64,000 bases of DNA from Janthinobacterium sp. 61 (GCF_002846335.1 NZ_PJMQ01000001.1:5208001-5272000), one strand, 5' to 3'; shown: positions 42,279 to 51,324, numbered from the stretch's first letter. The notes: generated by a model not told the origin, from the letters alone. Numbers and translations are program-made.

Positions 42279-43744
42279 AGGCGCGCGTCCTGATCGCGGC
42301 CTGTGCCGCTTTGCTCAGTGCAGCCGGCGTGCAGGCCGCGGGCATCCAGCAAGCGTTTCTGGTGCAAAACTCGGGCTGGATGGAGCCGTTCTACACGGAC
42401 GAGCATTCGCAATTGAAGGCATTGGTGGGCGCCGTGGCGCAGGCAGCCACGAACCCGTCCGATAAAGTCTATACCTTGGCCTTCAGCCAGAGCAGCGGCG
42501 CGCACGTGTCGCCGTCGCTGCTGGGGCAGGGCCAGGGCGGCGCCGGCGTGGCGGGCCAGCTGGCCAGCCTGGGCCTGGCGCGCAAGGGCAATGGCGGCGC
42601 ACTGGCTGACACGGATTTCCAGGAAGCCGTCACAAAAACCATCACGGGGCCGTTCCAGTCCGCCTCCGGCATCGTGTGGATCTTTACCAATAACAAGAAC
42701 AGCCCGAACAACGATAGCCAGACGGCCGAGCGCAACCGCGACTTTTACCGCTTGCTGCATTTGGAACCATCGATCACCAAGACCTTGGTGTTTCCGCTGC
42801 GCATGCCCGTGCAGGGCAAGCTGTACAGTGCCAAGGGATTGATGGTGTATGCGCTGGCGTATGGCCAGCCGGCGTCCGAGGCTTTGACCCGCATCCTGGC
42901 TGAAGGGCGACTGTCGCAAGTGCTGACGCGTCCGCCCGCGCGATTAAAACCGGTGGACCAGGATGCCGTGCGCATCGTGCCCCAGTCCGTCAAGAACAGC
43001 GCCAATGTGCATGCCAGCCTGGGCCGCGACGGGCGCACCATCGTGCTCGACGTCGATGCGGCGAGCCTGGTGCCGCAAGTGGTGCTGCAGGCGTCCCTGC
43101 AAAACATGTTTTTCCCGTACGTCATCGATAGCGCCAAAGTGCACGCCAGTCTGGCGGGCCAGAATGCGCCCCTGCACGTTGCGCCCGATCAAATCCGCCA
43201 GCTGCAGCCGGGCGCCAGCCAGGCCGTGCAGGTGCAATTTTCCTTGCCGATGGCGCAGATTCCCTCGCCGTGGTCGGCGCAGGCGATCGCCGCCATGGGC
43301 AAGCAAGTGATGCTGCCCATGCAGGCGCAAGTGAGCTTGTCGGAACAGAGGCTGGCGCTGGCGCCCAGTTTTGGCAAGGATTTGCAGGAACTCTTCCCCG
43401 GCGACCCGATCTCAAGCATGTTTACGCCGCCCGACAGCGTGCGTGCCTCGCAGGCGACGATTCCCCTGCTGGTGCGCATCCAGTATCCGCTGCTGCCCGT
43501 GCTGGTGATACTGGGCGGCGTGCTGGCCCTCGTGCTGGGCTTGCTGGCGCTGGGCCTGGTCGGCACGCGCGCCACGCGCTACAAGGTGATGGTAGACGGC
43601 CTGCAGCGGCAAGTGTTAATAAAACCATTTAAAAGCGTGCAGATCCGCGATGATAACGGCCGCGACATCGGCGAACTCAGGCGTGGACTGGGCAAGCCGG
43701 CCGTCGTGCGCGTGGCGGACGGCCATACCCTGAGCCTGGCCTGA
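42275..43744 (+). CDS. exported, membrane-anchored vWA-like protein with degenerate metal site (gene B)
   Basis: This 489-residue protein has a signal peptide (MKARVLIAACAALLSAAGVQA). A periplasmic domain (about 25-200) follows that reads like a von Willebrand A fold: strand plus QNSGWM (31-36) where the MIDAS motif DxSxS is expected, ALADTDFQEAV at the Thr site, and IVWIFTNN where TDG is expected. All key acidic MIDAS residues are replaced. A beta-rich middle (200-400), a membrane helix at about 405-428 and a basic 57-residue cytosolic tail complete it. The start overlaps the previous stop (ATGA). It could link the cytosolic tubulin-like protein to the periplasm. The vWA assignment is by pattern only. 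Confidence 0.7.
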   Translation: MKARVLIAACAALLSAAGVQAAGIQQAFLVQNSGWMEPFYTDEHSQLKALVGAVAQAATNPSDKVYTLAFSQSSGAHVSPSLLGQGQGGAGVAGQLASLGLARKGNGGALADTDFQEAVTKTITGPFQSASGIVWIFTNNKNSPNNDSQTAERNRDFYRLLHLEPSITKTLVFPLRMPVQGKLYSAKGLMVYALAYGQPASEALTRILAEGRLSQVLTRPPARLKPVDQDAVRIVPQSVKNSANVHASLGRDGRTIVLDVDAASLVPQVVLQASLQNMFFPYVIDSAKVHASLAGQNAPLHVAPDQIRQLQPGASQAVQVQFSLPMAQIPSPWSAQAIAAMGKQVMLPMQAQVSLSEQRLALAPSFGKDLQELFPGDPISSMFTPPDSVRASQATIPLLVRIQYPLLPVLVILGGVLALVLGLLALGLVGTRATRYKVMVDGLQRQVLIKPFKSVQIRDDNGRDIGELRRGLGKPAVVRVADGHTLSLA

Positions 43745-43788
43745 ACAACGAATCCTTAAAAATTACTCCCATTCAACAGAGGCATACC

Positions 43789-44244
43789 ATGGCGCAAGAT
43801 ACTCCAAAAGACAACACAGGCTTTACTTTGCCGGTCCCGGTAACGGCCCCGGCGTCCGTGCCGCCCGCCGCCGACGCCTCTGCCGCCAGCGCTGCCAGCG
43901 GCACCACGGCCACCACCGAAGCTGCACCCGCATTGGATCCTGCCAGCACGACCGATACCTCGTCGCGCGACACCCTGGTCGGCGGCGTGGTGCTGTTGCT
44001 GCTGTTCATCGCCTTTTTCTTTGCCAAGAATGCCTATGCGAATGGTTTGGTGGCCAAGCGCGTTCCGCCGAACAAGGCCAATGCTTCAGGCTGGTGGCTG
44101 TTCATCTTCCTGGCCAGCCTGGCCACGGGCGTGGTGCTGGCCGCCGTGAACGCGCATAAATTCCTCGCGCCACTATTCATGGGACCGCTGGTGCTGGTGG
44201 GCCTGGTCGCGTTACTGTTGACCTTTACATCGAGCCGCCGCTAA
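43789..44244 (+). CDS. three-helix membrane protein of the tubulin-like cluster (gene C)
   Basis: This 151-residue protein has a long Ala/Pro/Thr/Ser-rich N-terminus (1-62) that looks disordered. Three hydrophobic helices follow (TLVGGVVLLLLFIAFFFA, GWWLFIFLASLATGVVLAAV and FMGPLVLVGLVALLLTF) with short loops and the end SSRR. No family is recognised. The ribosome-binding site is AGAGG. It sits between the vWA-like protein and the tubulin-like protein, and is likely an inner-membrane partner of the complex. Confidence 0.7.
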   Translation: MAQDTPKDNTGFTLPVPVTAPASVPPAADASAASAASGTTATTEAAPALDPASTTDTSSRDTLVGGVVLLLLFIAFFFAKNAYANGLVAKRVPPNKANASGWWLFIFLASLATGVVLAAVNAHKFLAPLFMGPLVLVGLVALLLTFTSSRR

Positions 44245-44281
44245 GCCGCACGCCGTCGTACGCATCATCGAAGGAATCACC

Positions 44282-47200
44282 ATGGCAGAGAACCTGAACC
44301 AAACCATCACCGGCGGCGCCAGCGAGCGCAAGCAGGACAAGATCATCGAGCTGCGCCCGACCCTGTTCATCGGCATCGGCGGCACGGGCATGCAGGTGCT
44401 GATGCGCGTGCGCCGGCGCATCCTCAACACCCTGTGGGGCGGCGCGGGCAACCGCACGCGCATCGAGGGCTTGGCGGACTTTCCCATCGCGCAATTCATC
44501 CATTTCGACCTGGACAATGGTGCCGTGATCGAAAGCGGCGAATCGCAGGCCAAGGACTTGCAGTTCGACCAGGTGAAGTTCACCGATGACGACAAGGTGG
44601 TCGAAGCGTTCGACATGGACAAGTACAGCCGTGATGAAGATTCCTTGGAAAAATATCCACACATCAAGGAATGGCTGCCGCTGACGCCGCAGCGCATCCG
44701 CGAATTGCGTTTCGACATGAGCAGCGGTGCGGGCCAGATCCGCGCCGTCTCGCGCCTGTATTTCTTCGACAAGTATGCGAAGATCCGCGACAAGATCCGC
44801 TTGAAATTGAAAGCCCTGAAGGCGGGCCTGTCGCACGAGCGCCAGCTGGCCGAGCTGGGCTTGCGCATGGAAACGAACCGTTTCCGCATCGTCATCGTCG
44901 GTTCCGTGGCGGGCGGCACGGGTTCCGGTTCCTTTTTGGACATGGGCTTGCTGGCGCGCTGGCTGGCGCGCAGCGAAGTGGGCGCTGCCGACGTCGAGCT
45001 GATGCTGTTCTTGCCGACCGGCTACACCAAGGCCAACAAGGACCGGGTCGAGGCCAACGGCTATGCGGCGCTGATGGAGCTGGAATCGGCGATGATGGGC
45101 AACAAGGGCTATGTGGGTCGCTGGGATGCGTATGACCGGCCGGAACTGTCGCGCGAGCCGTACAGCGAGGTTTATCTCATCGATTCGGGTAATCTTGCCC
45201 AGCAGCACACCAAGGATGTCAGCGACGTCTACCACATGGTGGCCGACTCGCTGTTCGAGGATTTCGCCTCGGCCGACTTCGCGCGCGCCAAGCGCTCGAT
45301 CGCCGTCAACCAGGCGCAGCACAAGAATTCCCTGTACAACGCGCCCGTGCCGCAAGACCGCTTCGGCGACATGCGCCTGTATTTCTCAAAGCGTTTTTCC
45401 TCATTCGGCATGGCCGTGCTCGATACGCGCCAGGAAGCGGCGCGTGATGAGCGGGCCCATCGCTGGGCCGGCGCCATGCTGCAGGCGTTCTTTGGCGTGG
45501 GCGGCACGGATGCGGGCGCCAACCGCGCCACCGATACGCAGCGCGATAATTTCCTCGCCGCCAATATGTTCCTGAAAGGAACGCCATTCAGCGATTTCCC
45601 CGAGTTTTCCGACAAGAGCATCGAACTGAAGCGCTCCAGCGGCGACTTCATCGATTTTCGCGTCGTCGACGAATTGCTGGAAGACCGCCACGGCCACTTG
45701 CTGGCCGGCGTGGAAAACAGGGTCAATACGCGCATCAACGATATCCGCACGGGTTTCGACCGCAGCGAATGGCCGGCGCAAGTGCGCGACGCCATGAAAC
45801 ACCTGGAACGCGACGCCGTGCGCGACCAGGATTCCACTGCAGACACGACGGAAGACCGCATCAGCAAGCGCCGCCGCGAAGTGCTCGAGGACGTCAAGAA
45901 AGTCGTGCGCGACCAGCTGTATGGCTATCTTGATAATAAAGAGTTCGGCGGCCTGGAGTACGTGCTGTCGCTGGTGGAACAGATCAAGGACCGTATCGAG
46001 GCGCCGGGCAGCGGCTTGACGGCGCAGATCGGCGCGAATGCCGAGCGCTACCGCGAAATCAAGGAAGCCGTGCGTTCGCGCGAATACGAGCGCCTGCTGA
46101 ACAACCTGGAGCAGACGCGCAGCACCTTCGGTTTCCTCAGCAATGGCGAAAAGCAGGCTGGCGTGGTGATGGACCATTTGCGCACGGAAATGGCGAATGC
46201 CCTGAAATTCCATTTGCGCGCCAAGGCGGCGGACGAGTCCGTCATCCTGCTGGGCGAACTGTCGCGCTGGCTGGGCAACCGCGTGGGCGTCGATGCGCAA
46301 GGCCGCGCGCAGTGGAATGGCCTGGTGGGCGAGCTGCAATCGGGCCGCGAAGGCGTGCTGGCCATGCTGGCGGAATTGAAAACGGCCAATACCATCCTGC
46401 AAAAGGACCTGGACAAGGAACATGCGACCCTGATCGTCATTCCCGTTACGGAAAAAGACATAGCACTGCCGTCGGCGGCCACCTTGCGCCAGTGGGCCGA
46501 TGAAGCGTTCAAGGACATGGGCGGCTCGAAAGCGCTGTTCCCCATGTTGGGCGAACCGGCGCAACGGGGCTTGATCCTGGCCAAGGTCACGCGCATGGCC
46601 GAAAACATGATCGCCACGGCGGGCCTGGCCGAAGGGGTGACGAGCACGCCCGACCCCTTGTTCGAGGCATTGGAACAGATGGATGTGTCCGAGCGCCTGG
46701 ACCGCTTCCGCAAGTTGCTGGCCTGCTCCATGCCATGGATCGACGCCAATATGGCGGGCGATTTCACGGTCGTGTCGGACCAGTTCAAGTGCGTGATCGG
46801 CGTGGCCAACGCGGCCGCCTTCAAGGCGAAGTTCGGCGCCGAGCTCGAATCGTGCGTGCCGACCCAGGTGGGTATCACGGTGAGCCAGCTAGAAATTGTC
46901 GAGACGGGCATACGCGGGCGCGCCGTCTGCTATTGCGAACTGGCCGGCGTGCCGATGACGGTGCTGCGGGGCCTGGAAGGCTGGCGCACCAGCTACCGCA
47001 AGGAGGGCGACAACGACAAGGCGCCGACGCACACCCATATTGACCCAACGCAATTCACGCACCCTATCGCACCGAACACGGACGAAATGAAGCGCCTGGC
47101 GGAAGATTTCGGCGAATTCCTGCAAGCGATCATGCTGGGCATACTGACGCGCCACACGGGCCGCGTCGTGCCGCCGGGCCAATACCAGTTTGCGGTCGAA

Positions 47201-47977
47201 CCGGGCGACTTGCGCCGCATCGGCAATGAACGGGCCATCCGCCAGAACGGCATGCCCGCTTCATACGAGAAAAATATCGCCCTGCGCATCGAAGAAAAAT
47301 TGGCTGCGCTTGACGCCGTGCAGACGGCGGCCCTGGCGGCGCTGGCAAAATATTATGAACGGGGCGTGTATGCGCCCAGGCTGGTGGCGCAGGCCGATGG
47401 CTCGCAACTGCCGTATATCGGCTTTGGCAGCGCCATTTCCGCCGAAGTGGGCGCGCGCCTGCGCGAGTCGGCGCGCCGCAAGGGCATGACCAGCGATGAG
47501 CTCGACCGCACGGTGCAAGACTTGCTGGGCCGTCTGAAGGAGTGGGCGAATGTCATCGGCGACTCTGACAGCGATGCCTACGATTGGGAAGTGCGCGAGC
47601 CGGAAGCGGATGGCCAGCCCCGTTTGAAATATGCGATCAAGGGGGAAATGCTGGAAGCGGGGCGCCTGGAGCAATTGCTGCGCCCTGCAGCCGCCGCCGC
47701 CCCCGTGGCAGCCGCGTTCGGCATGGCGCCGCCACCGCTGGGCGGCATGCCGCCGCCCTTGGTGGAATACCAGTATTTCCTGGGCATCAACGGCCAGCAG
47801 CAGGGACCGTTCACGGCCCAGCAGATCGTGCAGTACGTGCAGGCGGGACAAGTCGTACCGGCCACCACCAAGGTATGGCGCGCCGGCTTGCCGGCCTGGG
47901 CCGACCTGGCCCAGTTCCCCGAGCTGGCACTCCTGTTCCTCAGCGCGCCGCCACCGTTGATGCCGCCGCCCCTGTGA
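44282..47977 (+). CDS. tubulin/FtsZ-superfamily protein (Tubulin_2-like) with C-terminal GYF_2 domain (gene D)
   Basis: The protein is 1231 residues. Its N-terminal part carries the nucleotide-binding signatures of the tubulin/FtsZ superfamily: FIGIGGTG at 29-36 and the tubulin signature loop AGGTGSGS at 210-217, in the context IVGSVAGGTGSGSFLDMGLL. A long helical middle (about 400-1000) follows, with coiled-coil-like stretches such as EYERLLNNLEQTRS. A proline-rich linker then leads to a GYF_2 (DUF4339) domain at about 1165-1222 (YFLGINGQQQGPFTAQQIV and VWRAGLPAWADLAQFPEL), and the end is PPPLMPPPL. It is far longer than FtsZ and should bind GTP and perhaps polymerise. The synergy-loop residues for GTP hydrolysis could not be placed by eye. 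AAGGA precedes the ATG. Confidence 0.85.
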   Translation: MAENLNQTITGGASERKQDKIIELRPTLFIGIGGTGMQVLMRVRRRILNTLWGGAGNRTRIEGLADFPIAQFIHFDLDNGAVIESGESQAKDLQFDQVKFTDDDKVVEAFDMDKYSRDEDSLEKYPHIKEWLPLTPQRIRELRFDMSSGAGQIRAVSRLYFFDKYAKIRDKIRLKLKALKAGLSHERQLAELGLRMETNRFRIVIVGSVAGGTGSGSFLDMGLLARWLARSEVGAADVELMLFLPTGYTKANKDRVEANGYAALMELESAMMGNKGYVGRWDAYDRPELSREPYSEVYLIDSGNLAQQHTKDVSDVYHMVADSLFEDFASADFARAKRSIAVNQAQHKNSLYNAPVPQDRFGDMRLYFSKRFSSFGMAVLDTRQEAARDERAHRWAGAMLQAFFGVGGTDAGANRATDTQRDNFLAANMFLKGTPFSDFPEFSDKSIELKRSSGDFIDFRVVDELLEDRHGHLLAGVENRVNTRINDIRTGFDRSEWPAQVRDAMKHLERDAVRDQDSTADTTEDRISKRRREVLEDVKKVVRDQLYGYLDNKEFGGLEYVLSLVEQIKDRIEAPGSGLTAQIGANAERYREIKEAVRSREYERLLNNLEQTRSTFGFLSNGEKQAGVVMDHLRTEMANALKFHLRAKAADESVILLGELSRWLGNRVGVDAQGRAQWNGLVGELQSGREGVLAMLAELKTANTILQKDLDKEHATLIVIPVTEKDIALPSAATLRQWADEAFKDMGGSKALFPMLGEPAQRGLILAKVTRMAENMIATAGLAEGVTSTPDPLFEALEQMDVSERLDRFRKLLACSMPWIDANMAGDFTVVSDQFKCVIGVANAAAFKAKFGAELESCVPTQVGITVSQLEIVETGIRGRAVCYCELAGVPMTVLRGLEGWRTSYRKEGDNDKAPTHTHIDPTQFTHPIAPNTDEMKRLAEDFGEFLQAIMLGILTRHTGRVVPPGQYQFAVEPGDLRRIGNERAIRQNGMPASYEKNIALRIEEKLAALDAVQTAALAALAKYYERGVYAPRLVAQADGSQLPYIGFGSAISAEVGARLRESARRKGMTSDELDRTVQDLLGRLKEWANVIGDSDSDAYDWEVREPEADGQPRLKYAIKGEMLEAGRLEQLLRPAAAAAPVAAAFGMAPPPLGGMPPPLVEYQYFLGINGQQQGPFTAQQIVQYVQAGQVVPATTKVWRAGLPAWADLAQFPELALLFLSAPPPLMPPPL

Positions 47978-47999
47978 ACGCTGGAATGACGCTGGAATG
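47978..47999 (+). repeat. 11-bp tandem duplication between genes D and E
   Basis: ACGCTGGAATG occurs twice in direct succession right after the stop of gene D. The second half creates a four-codon ATG...TGA frame at 47986-48000 just before the ribosome-binding site of gene E. Confidence 0.8.
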
Positions 48000-48010
48000 A
48001 AGGATTAGTT

Positions 48011-49246
48011 TTGGATATCTGCAACAAATGTAAAACGGGCCTGTGGACCGCTGTCAGTCATTGCCCGTACTGCGGACAGGCGCAGGCTGGCACGGCCCGG
48101 CCAGCTGGGGCCGTGCCGCCACCGCGGCCTGTGCCCCCGCCTCTGCCAGCTTCACCGCCTGTGGCGCCCAAGCCGCCGCCCGTGCCGGTAGCCCCGGCGC
48201 CTGCGCCGAAAGCGCCGCCGCAACCGGCTTCCGCGCAGGCGCGAGCCATGCCAAAGCCCGTACCTGTGCCTATGCTTCCACCGGCGCCTCCACCTGCGCC
48301 AGCCCCGGCAACACCAGTGCTGCCGTTACCGCCGCGCAAGTGGCTGCGCTGGCTGGGCGGAGCCGCCGTGCTGGCGGCCGTCATCGTCTACATGAATGGC
48401 AAGCCGGGTGGCAAGAACGATGCAGCCTGCAATGACGCCATCGATAGCGGCCTCAAGTTGGTAGCGAATGGCAGCCTGGACGGTGCCCGCCAGAAGCTGG
48501 CGACGGCGAAAAATGTGTGTGCGGGCAAGTCCAGCGCCAAGGCGGACGATTTGCAGGCGGCGATCGGCAAGGCGGGCGCCGCATCGGGCAGTTGCCAGCG
48601 GGGCGTGCGCGCCATCGAACGCAATATTGACGGCCATCAATTGCAAAGCGCCGCCAGGGGCATCGCCGCGCTCGACGTTGATTGTGCGGGCGCATCCAGC
48701 GTGGCATCCTTGCGCAAGCAGCTGGCGCGCCAGCAGGCGGCAGCCGCATCGGTGCTGGTGGGGGTGCGCCAGGCGCTCGATGCCAAGGATGCGGCAGCGG
48801 CAAGGAATAGCATCGCCCGGCTGGAAGCGATCGACCGCGAAGCGGTGGAGTTGCCGCAGTTGAAGGCCGACGTGCAAGCGCTGTTGGCAGCCGCGGCGCC
48901 TGCACCCGCGCCCGTTTCTGCACCGGCACCGCTGGAAACGGCGCCGGCCCGCATCGTGCCAACGGAACCGGCGCCCGTGCGCGCGGTCGAACGTTCAGCG
49001 GTGGCTGAACGCCGTCCGCTGGACACGTCGCCCGTCGATAGCGGCGCGGCCATGCGCAGCGAGATGGCGCAATCGTTCCTGCGCGACGCCGAACGCTCTT
49101 TGCTGGAAGGCAAGTTTGATGCGGCCAAGACCTATCTGGAAAGCGCGCGTCGCGTCGATCCCGGCAATGCGCGCATTGACAACCTGTCGCGCCGCATCCG
49201 CGAGCGCGAACGGCAAGTGCTGCAGACGGAAACAACGATCAATTAG
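48011..49246 (+). CDS. zinc-ribbon, polyproline, single-TM protein (gene E)
   Basis: This 411-residue protein begins at a TTG preceded by AAGGA, with no nearby ATG. It has an N-terminal zinc ribbon with C4, C7, C18 and C21 (CNKC and CPYC). A polyproline-rich segment follows (33-108, for example VPPPLPASPPVAPKPPPVPV). One membrane helix lies at 114-128, after the basic RKWLRW. A periplasmic helical region of repeat-like units (DAIDSGLKLVANGSLDGARQ) contains several cysteines. The C-terminus (about 345-405) resembles a TPR-like unit (ERSLLEGKFDAAKTYLESAR). The zinc ribbon and polyproline stretch face the cytosol, where the GYF_2 domain of gene D could bind them. Confidence 0.75.
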   Translation: MDICNKCKTGLWTAVSHCPYCGQAQAGTARPAGAVPPPRPVPPPLPASPPVAPKPPPVPVAPAPAPKAPPQPASAQARAMPKPVPVPMLPPAPPPAPAPATPVLPLPPRKWLRWLGGAAVLAAVIVYMNGKPGGKNDAACNDAIDSGLKLVANGSLDGARQKLATAKNVCAGKSSAKADDLQAAIGKAGAASGSCQRGVRAIERNIDGHQLQSAARGIAALDVDCAGASSVASLRKQLARQQAAAASVLVGVRQALDAKDAAAARNSIARLEAIDREAVELPQLKADVQALLAAAAPAPAPVSAPAPLETAPARIVPTEPAPVRAVERSAVAERRPLDTSPVDSGAAMRSEMAQSFLRDAERSLLEGKFDAAKTYLESARRVDPGNARIDNLSRRIRERERQVLQTETTIN

Positions 49247-49261
49247 TTATCAGGGGGCACC

Positions 49262-50008
49262 ATGCTGAATCACACCACCTTGCGCGCGGTCGCTGCGCTG
49301 ACCATCGCGGCCATGCTGGCCGGCTGCGCCACGGCGACCATGCAACCGAACGGCGTGCGCCAGGACGGTTCCTATACGCAAAGTGGCGCCCAGGCGGCAA
49401 CAGATGAGGACCCGTGCAGCGTGGGCACGTCGGCTGCGGCCGGCGCGGCCGTGGGGGCGCTGCTGGGCGCGCTGGCGGGCGGCAAGAATGGCGCGCTGAA
49501 GGGCGCGGCCATCGGCGGCGGCCTGGCGGCGGCCGGTTGCCTGGCCATCAACGTCAATTCGCGCCAGACCAAGACGGCGGCGCAGGCGGACCGCGACTAC
49601 ATCCGCGCGCGCGGCGCGCTGCCGCGCGAGCCGCAAGTGGTGTCGTACACGCCGCAGCTGAGCGCATCGACCGTCAAGCGGGGCCAGCCGTTCAAGGTCA
49701 CAAGCGTGGTGGAGCTGGTCAACGGCAGCGCGCAGAGCGTCAATGACGTGCGCGAAGAACTGGTGGTGCTCGACCCGCAAGGCCAGCCATTCAAGTCCGG
49801 CTCGAAAGCCCTGGCCAGCAGCAACAAGTCGGGCGGACGTTTTGAAAACTCCTTCGAGCTGACCTTGCCGGCCGGCGTGTCGCAGGGCGTGTATGGCGTC
49901 AAGACGAATCTGTACGTGAACGGCAAGCTGGCCGCCACGCGCGACTTGCGCACGCAGCTGGTGATGCTGGACGCGGACGGTGCCGCAGCGCAACTGGCGC
50001 AGCGTTAA
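49262..50008 (+). CDS. glycine-zipper lipoprotein (gene F)
   Basis: This 248-residue protein has a lipoprotein signal peptide with lipobox LAGC (cysteine 22). A glycine zipper follows (GTSAAAGAAVGALLGALAGG, about 55-75), a motif common in proteins that insert in or span envelope membranes. The C-terminal beta-rich domain (140-240, with SASTVKRGQPFKVTSVVELV and GVYGVKTNLYVNGKLAATRD) resembles an Ig-like fold. It is the last gene of the cluster. Its stop shares TTAA with the convergent trmL stop. Confidence 0.78.
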   Translation: MLNHTTLRAVAALTIAAMLAGCATATMQPNGVRQDGSYTQSGAQAATDEDPCSVGTSAAAGAAVGALLGALAGGKNGALKGAAIGGGLAAAGCLAINVNSRQTKTAAQADRDYIRARGALPREPQVVSYTPQLSASTVKRGQPFKVTSVVELVNGSAQSVNDVREELVVLDPQGQPFKSGSKALASSNKSGGRFENSFELTLPAGVSQGVYGVKTNLYVNGKLAATRDLRTQLVMLDADGAAAQLAQR

Positions 50009-50475
50009 GCTCCACCACTGTAGCCATGTTGGCGCCAGGCCTCGTAGACCACGACGGCCACCGTATTCGACAAATTCAAACTGCGGTTATCGGGTCGCAT
50101 GGGCAGGCGGATGCGTTGCTCTGCCGGAAAGCTGTCGCGCAGGGCCGGATCCAGGCCTTTTGTTTCCGAACCGAACACGAATACGTCGCCCGGCAGGAAG
50201 GCCACGTCGCCGAACGGGCGCGAACCGCGCGTGGTCATGGCGAACATGCGGGCCGGGTCGGGCTGGGTGTCAGCCAGGAACGCTGCCCAGTTCTTGTGCA
50301 CCTTCATCTTGGCGTAGTCGTGGTAATCGAGGCCGGCGCGCTTCATCTTGGCGTCGTCGAGCGGAAAGCCCAGCGGTTCGACCAGGTGCAGCTGCGCGCC
50401 CGTGTTGGCGCACAGGCGGATGACGTTGCCCGTGTTGGGCGGGATTTCAGGTTCTACCAAAACAACGTGAAACAA
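50005..50475 (-). CDS. trmL: tRNA (cytidine(34)-2'-O)-methyltransferase
   Basis: This 156-residue SPOUT methyltransferase modifies the wobble position of tRNA-Leu. The family signature VEPEIPPNTGNVIRLCANTG is near the N-terminus, followed by LVEPLGFPLDDAKMKRAGLD, and the knot region is FVFGSETKGLD with LPMRPDNRSLNLSNTVAV. A TTG start at 50475 is chosen because AAGGAG lies at the right distance and it reproduces the E. coli TrmL N-terminus and length (157 aa). The upstream ATG codons add residues without homology. Confidence 0.92.
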   Translation of the reverse strand: MFHVVLVEPEIPPNTGNVIRLCANTGAQLHLVEPLGFPLDDAKMKRAGLDYHDYAKMKVHKNWAAFLADTQPDPARMFAMTTRGSRPFGDVAFLPGDVFVFGSETKGLDPALRDSFPAEQRIRLPMRPDNRSLNLSNTVAVVVYEAWRQHGYSGGA

Positions 50476-50511
50476 AATGCTCTCCTTGGGTCTATCTCTC
50501 ATATAGTTCAT

Positions 50512-51267
50512 TCAATGCGGCGGCGTGCGCGCCACGACCAGGATGCTGACCTTCGCCGCCCCCGCGCGCTTGCAGGCGGTGGCCAGGGCGTTGACGGTAT
50601 GGCCGCTGCTCATCACGTCGTCGACGATGCCGACATGGCATCCTTGCAATAACGCCCCGTGTTCGGGCGCGATGGCGAAGGCATGCGCCAGGTTGGCTTG
50701 CCGTTCCTGTGGCGCCACGCTGCTTTGCGCCCTGGTGTCGCGTACGCGCAGCGCCAGGCGGGGCTGCAAATGTACGTCCAGCAGGCGCGCCAGCGGGCGG
50801 GCAATTTCCAGCGCCTGGTTGTATCCCCGTTCGGCCAGCCTGGCCGGTCCCAGTGGTATGGGGCACAGCAATTGCGGCGCGTCCCAATCTGCTTGTTGCT
50901 GAATGGCAACATGCAGCAGTTGCGCAAACAGGGGCGCCAGCGCCAGGCGCGCGCCGAATTTCAGCTGCAACAGCAACTGGTCGACAGGCGCCGCATAATC
51001 AAACGCCGTGATCGTGGTGTCATATGCGGGCCTTTGGCGCAAACAGCGTCCGCACAGCAGAGCCACATCAATGTCTGCGAGCGGATTGGCGCATTGGCGG
51101 CAGCGGTGGCGCAGCAGCCCCAGGTATTGTGCGCGGCAGGGCAGGCACAGCACTTCCGGGCAGCCGATGCCGCACAGCGCGCACTGGGCCGGCAGCACCG
51201 TGGCGCCCAGCCAACGGTGCAGCGCCTGCCAGGCGGCATCAAGCCGGGGCCGGATGGCGGTCCGCAT
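50512..51267 (-). CDS. comF: ComF family phosphoribosyltransferase-like protein
   Basis: This 251-residue protein has an N-terminal zinc-binding part with paired cysteines (CALCGIGCPEVLCLPC and CRQC...LCGRC). A type I phosphoribosyltransferase domain follows, with the PRPP motif VGIVDDVMSSGHT, and CPIPLGPARLAERGYNQALE is the family hallmark. ComF supports DNA uptake in naturally competent bacteria, although many carriers are not competent. The gene is divergent from the methyltransferase and precedes trmL. Confidence 0.92.
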   Translation of the reverse strand: MRTAIRPRLDAAWQALHRWLGATVLPAQCALCGIGCPEVLCLPCRAQYLGLLRHRCRQCANPLADIDVALLCGRCLRQRPAYDTTITAFDYAAPVDQLLLQLKFGARLALAPLFAQLLHVAIQQQADWDAPQLLCPIPLGPARLAERGYNQALEIARPLARLLDVHLQPRLALRVRDTRAQSSVAPQERQANLAHAFAIAPEHGALLQGCHVGIVDDVMSSGHTVNALATACKRAGAAKVSILVVARTPPH

Positions 51268-51324
51268 CGCGATGGCGTCGTTCCATGTACACTGCCGACA
51301 TTATCTCACCTCCCCCGATTCAAC

